Assembly: GCF_040546275.1 (NCBI RefSeq)
Contig: NZ_JBEPNO010000014.1
Coordinates: 81,249 to 145,248 of the forward strand
Origin: Nakamurella sp040546275
GTDB taxonomy: Bacteria > Actinomycetota > Actinomycetes > Mycobacteriales > Nakamurellaceae
DNA length: 64,000 nt
Direction: 5' to 3'
A program made the position numbers and the translations under genes. The notes below the pieces were generated by a model, which worked only from the letters and a program-made list of their open reading frames with translations, made no database searches and was not told the origin of the DNA. Below are positions 9,392 to 16,886 of the stretch, piece by piece; within the stretch, counting starts at the first letter, position 1; the number at the start of each line of letters is the position of its first letter.

Positions 9392-10228
9392 ATGAAGACG
9401 ACGAGGCGGCCGCCGGTCCCGGTCCGTTGTGCCGATCTGATCGACGCACCGGTGGGCGCCGTTCGCCGGGCCCTCGGCCAGTCGCAGGTCTGGATCAGGG
9501 CGGCCACCGCCGTCGGCGGGCGCCTCGGGGTGGCACGCGACGCTACCGGGATGGTGGAAGCGGGGTTGGTCCGCTTCACCCCCGGCGCCGGACGAACGTC
9601 GGTCCTGTTGCGGGTACACGAGTGCGACGGTCTACCCGTGCTCGAATCCGCGGTCCCACATCTCGGCGTGCGGATCGCGATCCGGATCGTGTTGGCGTCA
9701 ACGGCTGCGGGCACCCTGGTCACGATCGAATTCTCTGTCCGCTCGCGCCTGCGCGGGGTGAATTCCGCACTCCGTCGCCGCCTGATCCGATATGGCGAGA
9801 TGATCATCGGAATGACCACGCTCGTCGCGCGCGAGCCCATCAGGGTGGTCGCCGCGGCGGTGATCCGGGACGGTCGCGTGCTCGTCGCCCGCCGCGCGCC
9901 GGGGCGCAGCCGTGCCGGGCTCTGGGAGTTGCCGGGAGGAAAGGTGGAGCCCGGTGAGACCGATCGTCAGGCGCTGACGAGGGAACTGATCGAGGAACTT
10001 GCGCTGCACACCAGTGTTCTTGGCCGCATCGGCCCGGTGGTCGACGTGGGTGACGGCCTTGCGCTGTACTGCTACCAGGCCGAGGTGGTCGGAGACGACC
10101 CGATCGTGCTGGTCGACCACGACGACTACCGCTGGGTCGGGGCCGACGAGCTCGGCGTGCTGGAGCTGCTCGAATCCGATCGTCATCTGGTGGAATCGTT
10201 GCGTATTACGCTTCAAATCCATCGATGA
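9392..10228 (+). CDS. Nudix hydrolase (MutT-like) with N-terminal SRPBCC-like domain
   Basis: A 278-residue protein with two parts. Residues ~1-145 resemble a SRPBCC/START-type domain and contain no catalytic motif that I recognise. Residues ~148-278 form a MutT-type Nudix domain beginning RVVAAAVIRDGRVLVARR, with the Nudix box starting at GGKVEPGETDRQALTREL and continuing IEEL. The box matches GX5EX7REUXEE, but the usual Gly after EE is Ala. The WELPGG segment is typical of 8-oxo-dGTP-cleaving MutT proteins, so nucleotide-pool sanitation is the likely function. It starts 28 bp after the ThiQ stop, but no functional link to thiamine is apparent. Confidence 0.85.
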   Translation: MKTTRRPPVPVRCADLIDAPVGAVRRALGQSQVWIRAATAVGGRLGVARDATGMVEAGLVRFTPGAGRTSVLLRVHECDGLPVLESAVPHLGVRIAIRIVLASTAAGTLVTIEFSVRSRLRGVNSALRRRLIRYGEMIIGMTTLVAREPIRVVAAAVIRDGRVLVARRAPGRSRAGLWELPGGKVEPGETDRQALTRELIEELALHTSVLGRIGPVVDVGDGLALYCYQAEVVGDDPIVLVDHDDYRWVGADELGVLELLESDRHLVESLRITLQIHR

Positions 10229-10371
10229 GGTAGCAATTCGACCGTCAATCGACTTCCAGACCCTTTTCGTCATCCAATCGACATATGGGTCATGGCAGGA
10301 TGCCACGAACGCGAAACCTTCCTTCCTCGCTCCGGGGTCGGGAGCCCCTCTGCATTCTCATGGGAGAAAAC

Positions 10372-11370
10372 GTGGCATCCACCCAGTCCCGCACCACCCG
10401 GACCATGCTGCTGGCGGTGGTCGCCACGAGCGCCCTCGTGCTCAGTGCCTGTGGTTCCAGCTCCACCACCGCAGCTGCCCCCAGCACCAGCTCGGCTGCC
10501 CCGGCGCCGACTTCGGCGGCCATGACGTCCGGCGCGATGACGTCCGGCGCGATGACGTCGGGCGCGATGACGTCGGCGGTCTCCGCTGCACCGACCTACG
10601 TCGCGCCGAGCACGGCTGCCCCCACCACGCTGACGCCGGCCATGATCTCCGCGGCCAAGGCCTCCCTGGCCGACCCCTCCACGCTGGCGGTCTGCACGTC
10701 GCTGCCCTATCCGCCGTTCGAGGTCGACGACGGGACCGGTAAGATCGTTGGCTTCGACATCGATTTCATGGATTTCATGGCCAAGGACCTGGGCATCAGC
10801 ACCAAGGTTGTGGTCGCCGACTTCACCGCCATCAAGTCCGGACAGGCAATGAAGTCCAAGAAGTGCGACATCGCGGCCGCCGCCATGACGATCAACGCCG
10901 AGCGAGTCCAGGCCATCGAGTTCTCCAACGCCTACTACGACGCATCCCAGGCGCTGATGGTGCTGTCGAGCAGCAGCGTCAAGTCTGCCGACGATCTCAA
11001 GGGCAAGGCCATCGGCGCCCAGACCGGGACCACCGGCTTGAGCTACGCACAGGCCAACGCCGCCAAGTACGGCTGGACCGTCCAGGAGTTCAAGCAGATC
11101 TCCGACGAGGAGCAGGCGCTGCAGTCCGGCAAGATCGACGCCGCCATCCACGACCAGCCGGCGCTGAACGACTACTTCAAGGCACAGAAGGGCAAGGTCA
11201 AGATCGTTCAGAACTTCCAGACCGGCGAGCAGTACGGATTCGGTGCAGCCAAGGGAAATACGGCGCTGGCGGCAGTCGCCAACTATGCCATCGCCCAGTC
11301 GCTGACCGACGGCACCTACAAGTCGAGCTACGAGAAATGGATCGGCGGGACAGCTCCCGACAAGATCTGA
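10372..11370 (+). CDS. Polar amino-acid ABC transporter substrate-binding lipoprotein (family 3)
   Basis: A lipoprotein of ~332 residues: basic N-terminus, hydrophobic signal and lipobox LSAC, then a ~55-residue low-complexity linker containing a four-fold MTSGA repeat, then a family 3 (PF00497) binding domain starting near LAVCTSLPYPPFEVDD. The GTG at 10372 has GGGAGA just upstream; an ATG four codons earlier (10360) is the alternative. It is the first gene of a three-gene importer with a membrane permease and a GlnQ-type ATPase. The ligand is probably a polar or charged amino acid. Confidence 0.9.
   Translation: MASTQSRTTRTMLLAVVATSALVLSACGSSSTTAAAPSTSSAAPAPTSAAMTSGAMTSGAMTSGAMTSAVSAAPTYVAPSTAAPTTLTPAMISAAKASLADPSTLAVCTSLPYPPFEVDDGTGKIVGFDIDFMDFMAKDLGISTKVVVADFTAIKSGQAMKSKKCDIAAAAMTINAERVQAIEFSNAYYDASQALMVLSSSSVKSADDLKGKAIGAQTGTTGLSYAQANAAKYGWTVQEFKQISDEEQALQSGKIDAAIHDQPALNDYFKAQKGKVKIVQNFQTGEQYGFGAAKGNTALAAVANYAIAQSLTDGTYKSSYEKWIGGTAPDKI
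10522..10576 (+). repeat. 15-bp tandem repeat in lipoprotein linker
   Basis: Nearly four copies of ATGACGTCCGGCGCG, in frame, encoding MTSGA repeats in the linker between lipid anchor and binding domain. Changes between copies are confined to synonymous positions. Confidence 0.85.
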
Positions 11371-11377
11371 TGATCCG

Positions 11378-11411
11378 AACGGGACCGGTCTCGACGGGGA
11401 CCGGTCCCGTT
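11378..11411 (+). terminator. Hairpin between binding-protein and permease genes
   Basis: Perfect 13-bp inverted repeat (AACGGGACCGGTC and its complement) with an 8-nt loop, 8 bp after the binding-protein stop. There is no U-run, so it probably protects the upstream message or partly terminates, lowering permease/ATPase expression relative to the binding protein. Confidence 0.6.
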
Positions 11412-11458
11412 CCGCATAGCCGGTGACCCCTCTTTCGCTTCGACTGGAGATCAGGCAC

Positions 11459-12310
11459 GTGACCACAACTGTTCAAACCGGGGCGCCCCCTGAGCGCCAG
11501 GGCATGACCAAGCGGCAACGAACCACGTTCATCCGATCAGGTCAGTACGCGATCATCGTCGTGATCATTGCTCTGCTGGCCATCGTCGGGCACTGGAATG
11601 ATTTCCGGCTCCAATTCCTCGACTTCCACAGCATGGGGCAGATCCTGCCCCGTGTTCTGAAGACCGGTCTGATCAACACCCTGCTCTACACGGTGATGGC
11701 ATTCATCTTCGGCCTGGTCGTGGGCTTGATCGTTGCCCTGATGCGGATGTCGGAGGTTCGCCTCTACAGATGGATCGCCACCGTCTACGTGGAGCTGTTG
11801 CGCGGTCTGCCCACGCTCCTGGTTCTCTTCCTGCTCAACTATGCGATCCCGACCCTGTTTGGTCCGAGTAGCAAGATCTTCTCGAACTTCTACCTGCTCG
11901 TGACGGTGGGCCTCGGCTCGGTCGCTGCGGCCTACATGTCCGAAACGATCCGCGCCGGCGTTCAGGCGGTACCGAAGGGCCAGATGGAGGCTGCGCGGAC
12001 GCTTGGTATGTCTCGCGGACAGGCTATGCGGCTGGTCATCCTGCCGCAGGCTTTCCGGATCATCATCCCCCCGATGACCAACGAGATCATTCTGCTGATC
12101 AAGGACTCCTCACTGGTCTATGCGTTGAGCTTTACAGCAACCCAGTACGACTTGACCTACTTGACCCAGACTGCCGCAAGCGGCGGCATCAGCGGCATCG
12201 CGGCTACCGCGTCCCCCCTGCTCCTGGCTGGCATCGCTTATCTCGTCGTCACCCTGCCGTTGTCGCAGGCAGTTCGGGCTCTGGAACGCAAACAAGCGAA
12301 GAGGCGATGA
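11459..12310 (+). CDS. Polar amino-acid ABC transporter permease
   Basis: A 283-residue His/Glu/Gln/Arg-family permease. Hydrophobic spans begin at about residue 25. The motif EAARTLGMSRGQAMRLVILPQA is the EAA loop that docks on the ATPase, followed by FRIIIPPMTNEIILLIKDSSL, typical of this family. GTG at 11459 is preceded by GGAG/AGG; an upstream GTG at 11423 lacks a ribosome-binding site. The stop codon overlaps the ATPase start (ATGA), so the two are translationally coupled. Confidence 0.92.
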   Translation: MTTTVQTGAPPERQGMTKRQRTTFIRSGQYAIIVVIIALLAIVGHWNDFRLQFLDFHSMGQILPRVLKTGLINTLLYTVMAFIFGLVVGLIVALMRMSEVRLYRWIATVYVELLRGLPTLLVLFLLNYAIPTLFGPSSKIFSNFYLLVTVGLGSVAAAYMSETIRAGVQAVPKGQMEAARTLGMSRGQAMRLVILPQAFRIIIPPMTNEIILLIKDSSLVYALSFTATQYDLTYLTQTAASGGISGIAATASPLLLAGIAYLVVTLPLSQAVRALERKQAKRR

Positions 12311-13185
12311 CCATGACCCAGACTGTCACTGATTTCGAAGGCCAGGGCGCCATCTCGGTCAAGGGGCTAGTCAAGAGGTTCGGCACCGTCGAGGTGTTGA
12401 AGAACATCGACGTCGAGATCAAGAAGGGCGAAGTCGTCTGCGTCATCGGTCCCTCGGGTTCCGGCAAGACGACCATGCTGCGTTGCGTCAACCTTCTCGA
12501 ACAGCCGACCGCCGGCAAGATCATCGTCAACGGGTTCGACGTCACCGACAGCGAGTGCGACATCGATGCGATGCGCAGGAGCATCGGCATGGTCTTCCAG
12601 CAGTTCAACCTGTTTCCTCACCTGACCGTTCTGCAGAACCTCACCATTGCGCAAACTAGCGTCCTCAAGCGGTCGAAGTCGGACGCAGAGAAGGAAGCCC
12701 GGCACAACCTGGAGCGGGTCGGCATGGCGCACAAGGAGGGGGCGTACCCGCCGCAGCTTTCCGGGGGGCAGCAGCAGCGCATCGCGATCGCCCGCTCGCT
12801 GTCGATGAATCCTGCGTTGATGCTGTTCGACGAGCCGACCTCGGCGTTGGACCCCGAGCTGGTCGGTGAGGTTCTCGCCGTCATGAAAGGGCTGGCCCAG
12901 GAGGGCATGACGATGATGGTCGTCACGCACGAGATGGCCTTCGCCCGTGACGTCGCCGACCGGGTGATCTTCATGGACGGTGGCTACGTCGTGGAGGAGG
13001 GCACCGCTGAACAGGTCATCGGCAATCCGCAGCACGAACGCACCAAGTCGTTCATGTTCCGGGTGCTCAACCCGACTCAGGTCGAAGAGGGTGACGAGTT
13101 TCCGGCTCCGCCGGTGGGTGGCGTCGAAATGGTCAAGCCGCTCGCCCTCGACCCCAACCTGGGTAGCGGCCAAGCCGGTTACTGA
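12307..13185 (+). CDS. Polar amino-acid ABC transporter ATP-binding protein (GlnQ-type)
   Basis: A 292-residue ATPase with Walker A GPSGSGKTT, Q-loop FQQFNLF, signature LSGGQQQRIAIARSL, Walker B LMLFDEPTSALD and the switch His in VVTHEM. This is the GlnQ/HisP pattern. It extends ~35 residues beyond the usual end, with EEGDEFPAPPVGG and a Gly-rich tail. Start overlaps the permease stop by 4 bp. A strong hairpin terminator follows. Confidence 0.94.
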   Translation: MTMTQTVTDFEGQGAISVKGLVKRFGTVEVLKNIDVEIKKGEVVCVIGPSGSGKTTMLRCVNLLEQPTAGKIIVNGFDVTDSECDIDAMRRSIGMVFQQFNLFPHLTVLQNLTIAQTSVLKRSKSDAEKEARHNLERVGMAHKEGAYPPQLSGGQQQRIAIARSLSMNPALMLFDEPTSALDPELVGEVLAVMKGLAQEGMTMMVVTHEMAFARDVADRVIFMDGGYVVEEGTAEQVIGNPQHERTKSFMFRVLNPTQVEEGDEFPAPPVGGVEMVKPLALDPNLGSGQAGY

Positions 13186-13199
13186 GCTGCTATGTGAGC

Positions 13200-13237
13200 A
13201 CGGGCGGGCATCCCGGGCTCGGGGGTGCCCGTTCTTT
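13200..13237. terminator. Terminator between convergent ATPase and beta-helix genes
   Basis: ACGGGCGGGCATCCC pairs with GGGGGTGCCCGT across a short loop, followed by TCTTTGCG. It lies 15 bp after the ATPase stop and 16 bp before the end of the convergent gene, so it may serve both directions. Confidence 0.75.
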
Positions 13238-13252
13238 GCGTCGTGCAGTCGT

Positions 13253-14461
13253 TCACCGGCACGGCGTGTTGCTGTTGCCTTTCGGTGCATCGGTGAAAGT
13301 ATTGCTGCAGTACACGAAGTTGTCCGGAGCGCCGGCCAGGTTGATGCCGTATCCGGTGCCGTTGACGGCGCCGGTGTTGGCGCGGAACACATTTCCCTGA
13401 CCCCAACCATCCAGGATGGTGTGCACCTGGAAGCCGTCGGTCGGCGAACCGACTCCGCTGTTGCCCTGGATCAGCCAGTCGTTCCCCTTCACATCGACCC
13501 AGGAGTCGGCGCCGGTGAGGCCGCCCGCGCCGTCGAAGGTGTTGTGCCGCAGGACTCCTCCGGTGGTTCCCTCCTTGATGTCCACCGCCTCTGCGGTCGT
13601 GGCGCTGATGTGGTTGCCGATGATCAGGTTGTGGTCGCTGCGATCCGGGCCGCCATCGGCGCCGTACTTGGACCAGTTGCTCCGGGCGGATCCGATGTAG
13701 ATGCCCTCGCCGAACTTCTTGTCGAGATGGCCGGTGCTCGCAATGGTGTTGCCCCTGACCACGCACTTGCTCGTCGCCGAACGCAGATGAATTGCCTCGT
13801 CTCCGATGTCGAACACCGTCAGGCCCTGGATGACGCACTGGGATGCGCCGTCGGCGACCACACCCTTCTGGCCGCCGTGGAGGCTGAACCCCACCAGGTG
13901 CCAGTTCTCGGCGTGATCGAGGTGAAAGGTGTAGCCGGACTGGATGTCTCCACCGTCCAACACCGCATCACTGCTACCGCACAGCCAGATCGGCTGCTCC
14001 GCAGTACCTTTCGTGGCGGCAACGAAGTGTCCGGAATACGTGCCGTCGGCCAGTCTGATGACGGTGCCCGGCCGTGCTCGGGCCAGTGCTGCCGTGAGTT
14101 CGTCGGCGGTGTGGACGGTGGACCCGCCACTCGGGCACTCCAGCAGAACATCCGATGCCGCACCGCTTCCGGCGGCTTCCGGATCGCCGACCGGAGACTG
14201 TGGTGCGCGGGGCTTCTTCGATCGGCTGGTTTGCTGGGTCCGGGTGGACGGGTCGGTGTCGGTCGTCTGGTCCGTGTCGGTCGTCTGGTCGGTGTCGATC
14301 GTGTGTGCGGGGCTGGTCGTCCGGTCGGCAGACCTCTCGGTCGAGTTCGCCGTCGAGGATCTGCTCTCGGTCGACGGGCTCGTCACGGCCGTGGCGGTAC
14401 AGTCAGCAAGAACGGTGCAGGCAGCGAGCGCACCGGCGAACCTTCCCGACGCCCGACGCAC
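13253..14461 (-). CDS. Secreted right-handed parallel beta-helix protein
   Basis: A 402-residue exported protein. The N-terminus has a basic/hydrophobic signal with a possible but poor lipobox (LADC, Cys21), then a ~75-residue Ser/Thr linker with TTDTDQ repeats. The rest reads as ~20-residue coils typical of parallel beta-helix carbohydrate-active proteins (for example IQGLTVFDIGDEAIHLRS, LIIGNHISATTAEAVDIKEG, NVFRANTGAVNGTGYGINLA). The beginning TADELTAALARARPGTVIRLADGTY is a common start of such folds. The family includes polysaccharide lyases and epimerases; catalytic residues cannot be assigned. GTG at 14461 starts only 5 nt after the stop of the upstream mycothiol-dependent gene. Confidence 0.82.
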   Translation of the reverse strand: MRRASGRFAGALAACTVLADCTATAVTSPSTESRSSTANSTERSADRTTSPAHTIDTDQTTDTDQTTDTDPSTRTQQTSRSKKPRAPQSPVGDPEAAGSGAASDVLLECPSGGSTVHTADELTAALARARPGTVIRLADGTYSGHFVAATKGTAEQPIWLCGSSDAVLDGGDIQSGYTFHLDHAENWHLVGFSLHGGQKGVVADGASQCVIQGLTVFDIGDEAIHLRSATSKCVVRGNTIASTGHLDKKFGEGIYIGSARSNWSKYGADGGPDRSDHNLIIGNHISATTAEAVDIKEGTTGGVLRHNTFDGAGGLTGADSWVDVKGNDWLIQGNSGVGSPTDGFQVHTILDGWGQGNVFRANTGAVNGTGYGINLAGAPDNFVYCSNTFTDAPKGNSNTPCR

Positions 14462-14466
14462 GGCGC

Positions 14467-15261
14467 TCAGTAGCCCGGGAACATCTGCCGGAGCTGTCCG
14501 ATGGTGATATCGCCGGTGACCCGCACCTCGCCCGGTGTGTTCTCGGGCCCAAGGCGTCCGGTGGCAAGCCTCAGCCAGCTCTCACCGGACAGGCTGACGG
14601 TCGCGTCCGGCTCGTCCGGCGCGTCGACCAACGCCACCTTTTCGGTGATGGCGAGGCCGAAGGTGCGGTCCGGCGCGGTGGTCTGGATCGTCACCTTCTT
14701 CGTTGCGCCGCCGAGCAGATCGCCCGGCTTGCCGAGCCATCCGATGAGGTACGGCACGACGGCCATCAACGGCTCGGCGGCGTCCTGGGCGAGGACGGCC
14801 GAGGGATCGCCGGCGACGCGGACGTCCCACGAGTGCAGCGCGAATTCGTTGAGCCGGAAGCTGGCCGCGGTGGCCAGGTCGACCGGAGCCGGGAGGAAGC
14901 CGAGATCGACCGTCGTCTCGTTCCGGGTGGTGTCGTCGAGGCTTTCGTACCGCACCACGAACTTCTCGTTGGCCGTCACGAATCCGGCGGCCTGATCGGC
15001 CGGTTCCATTGCGTCCCAACGGTCCCAGACAGTCCGGTTGAAATCAGCGGCCGGCTTCTCGCCGGTTCCGAGGGCGACCTCGAGACCGGCCAGACCGATC
15101 TCCGCGCCGCTGCCGAGATGACTCAGCACCTGGGCGATGGTCCAGTCCGCAGCCCCGGACGGCCCGCTGATCTGTTCGAGGGAGAGCCCTTTCACCAGCG
15201 CGGCCAGTTCGTCGTGCCCGGTCCGCAGTGCGTTGATGGGCTGATCGGCTGTGCTCGTCAT
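14467..15261 (-). CDS. Mycothiol-dependent maleylpyruvate isomerase-family protein
   Basis: A 264-residue protein of the DinB/MDMPI superfamily. The start region (INALRTGHDELAALVKGLS, then DWTIAQVLSHLGSGAEIG) is the typical helix bundle with a metal-binding His, here in LSHLG; NEFALHSWDVRVA contributes a further conserved His. The last ~80 residues are the family's alpha/beta C-terminal domain. Members use mycothiol as cofactor, consistent with mshB in this window. ATG at 15261 follows an SD-like GAGGATCACCC. A longer frame upstream is unlikely to be translated. It is followed without a real gap by the beta-helix gene. Confidence 0.83.
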   Translation of the reverse strand: MTSTADQPINALRTGHDELAALVKGLSLEQISGPSGAADWTIAQVLSHLGSGAEIGLAGLEVALGTGEKPAADFNRTVWDRWDAMEPADQAAGFVTANEKFVVRYESLDDTTRNETTVDLGFLPAPVDLATAASFRLNEFALHSWDVRVAGDPSAVLAQDAAEPLMAVVPYLIGWLGKPGDLLGGATKKVTIQTTAPDRTFGLAITEKVALVDAPDEPDATVSLSGESWLRLATGRLGPENTPGEVRVTGDITIGQLRQMFPGY

Positions 15262-15363
15262 GGGTGATCCTCGGGTCGGCTCGGGCTTGATCAGGCGCTG
15301 CAATTGAACTACTTGTCTGCACGATCCAAGCAAACCGGGCCGGATTCTGTTCCCGGCACCGTG

Positions 15364-15390
15364 TTGTCCACAAGGCCTTGGTTGTCCACA
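15364..15390 (+). promoter_or_regulatory. Pair of DnaA-box-like sites
   Basis: TTGTCCACA occurs twice, perfectly, at 15364-15372 and 15382-15390, in the same orientation with an 18-bp repeat distance. TTGTCCACA is the preferred DnaA box of high-GC actinobacteria. The sites lie between the mycothiol-dependent gene and the AbiEi-like gene. No dnaA/dnaN genes are nearby, so this is not oriC. Confidence 0.55.
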
Positions 15391-15440
15391 TTTCTCTGCG
15401 AGCGCTTGTTCGGCCGGGGCGAGTTCCGCAGGTTCATCCA

Positions 15441-16412
15441 ATGCACATCGCCATTGACTCGTGGACCGACCGTCAAGCACTCCTGGCGGGCGGCTTGACC
15501 GAGCGGCAGGTTGACGACCTCTGCCGCTCGGGGCGGTTACAACGCCTTCGGCCCGGCCGTTATGTCGACACCGCCTCGTGGAAAGCGATGACCGACGAAG
15601 ACCGTCACCGAGTCCGGGCCCGAGAGTTGGCCGTCCTGTTCGCCGGACGGGCTGCGATCAGCCACGAGTCCGCCGCACTTCTCCACAGGCTGCAGTTGCC
15701 GCCGATCAACCTGGTCCGGGTGCATGCGACATGGCCAGGGAGTGCTGGGCGCCGGGGCACGTCGAACATCCATCCGCATCGCGGGCTGCTCGACGAAACA
15801 GATCTGGTCATCGTTGACGGAACTCTCGTCACCAGCGTTGCCCGGACGGTGTTCGACATCGCGCGTACGGCGATGCCGTCGGTGGCTGTTGCGGCGGCAG
15901 ACTCGGCATTGCGCTCGGGCGCAGTCAGCCGCGCTGCGCTCAGGGCACTGCTCGATCGCAGTCGCCGGGTGACGGGCCATCGAAAAGCGTTGCATGTCAT
16001 CGAGTTCGCCGATCCCCGTGCCGAAAGCGTCGGTGAATCCATCTGTCGCGTCCGGATGGCTCAGCTCGGAATCCCGACGCCGACCCCGCAGGCCGTGATC
16101 GGTGGAGTCGGGCTGGAGTTCGACCCTCGCGTCGATTTCGAGATCGACGGGTTCGGCACCGTGGTGGAATTCGACGGACGCATCAAGTACGGACGACTCG
16201 TTCCGGATGGCAAGTCAGCGGGCGACGTCGTCTTCGATGAGAAGAGGCGCGAGGACGCGATCCGTGCAACGGGCCGTGAATGCGTGCGGATCGTCTGGGA
16301 TGAACTGCGGTTGGATCGTTACCCGGCTCTGCTTCCCCGGTTCGCTTCCGCCTTCGGTCGAGCCGGGCATCCCACCTGGCAGCCCGGACACCGACAATTC
16401 CTGACGCGATGA
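15441..16412 (+). CDS. AbiEi-antitoxin-like N-domain / DUF559-like nuclease-fold protein
   Basis: A 323-residue protein. The N-terminal ~60 residues (TERQVDDLCRSGRLQRLRPGRYV) are a winged-helix domain of the AbiEi type IV antitoxin class. The middle (ISHESAALLHRL, then VTSVARTVFDIART) is typical of orphan actinobacterial members. The C-terminal ~110 residues resemble the DUF559/Vsr-like PD-(D/E)XK fold: VDFEIDGFGTVVEFDGRIKYG, then FDEKRREDAIRATGREC and RIVWDEL. No AbiEii nucleotidyltransferase toxin is adjacent, so a toxin-antitoxin role is not shown; such solitary proteins are common and of unknown function. ATG at 15441 is preferred over an earlier ATG at 15378. Confidence 0.8.
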   Translation: MHIAIDSWTDRQALLAGGLTERQVDDLCRSGRLQRLRPGRYVDTASWKAMTDEDRHRVRARELAVLFAGRAAISHESAALLHRLQLPPINLVRVHATWPGSAGRRGTSNIHPHRGLLDETDLVIVDGTLVTSVARTVFDIARTAMPSVAVAAADSALRSGAVSRAALRALLDRSRRVTGHRKALHVIEFADPRAESVGESICRVRMAQLGIPTPTPQAVIGGVGLEFDPRVDFEIDGFGTVVEFDGRIKYGRLVPDGKSAGDVVFDEKRREDAIRATGRECVRIVWDELRLDRYPALLPRFASAFGRAGHPTWQPGHRQFLTR

Positions 16413-16430
16413 CCGGGTTGCGATCCTGCG

Positions 16431-16616
16431 ACCGGTATGACGGACCCTTCCACCGGTATGAGCCACCGTGCACCGGTATGTCCGCCCGCAGTACTACCGG
16501 TGCAGACCAGCTCATACCGGTCGTCCGCAGGCGCAGATCAGCTCATACCGGTGGCCCGCCTGGTGCAGACCAGCTCATACCGGTCGCCCGCTGGCGCGGG
16601 GCCAGCTCATACCGGT
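16431..16616. repeat. Array of ACCGGT-centred repeats upstream of typA
   Basis: Three ACCGGTATG copies (16431, 16452, 16472) are followed by four inverted copies inside CAGCTCATACCGGT (16508, 16539, 16571, 16603). The first set is spaced 20-21 bp, the second 31-32 bp, which are close to two and three helical turns. The rest of each unit is a degenerate GC-rich spacer. The remainder of the 474-bp gap (16617-16886) holds no recognisable gene and presumably carries the typA promoter. Confidence 0.85.
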
Positions 16617-16886
16617 GGGGCGCCTGGCGCGGGGTCGGGCACAGCAACCTCCACAGGCAGACGCTGGGGACAGAGACCTCGGCATGCCTGTGACACAAGT
16701 CCTCCGCCGCACGAGCGGGCGCAAGCCCCTCCGCCGGTAGACTTGCAACCGCTGCACTGCGTCGGAATCGACTCGGGTGGCTGCCGTGGCCCCGCGCCGC
16801 GGCTTTTGTCATGCTCCCGGTCAGTACGCCAGCCGGGGGTTCCGGCCGCCACCACGGGGCCCCCGTCAAAGAGGAGTTCTCCCGCT

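Noticed and set aside
15364..15390. Chromosome origin
   Set aside because: Only two DnaA boxes and no dnaA, dnaN, AT-rich unwinding region or parAB.
15441..16412. AbiE toxin-antitoxin pair
   Set aside because: No AbiEii-type nucleotidyltransferase gene on either side; only the winged-helix domain matches.
16431..16616. CRISPR array upstream of typA
   Set aside because: Conserved blocks are only ~14 bp, intervals resemble one another, orientation flips, and no cas genes are present.
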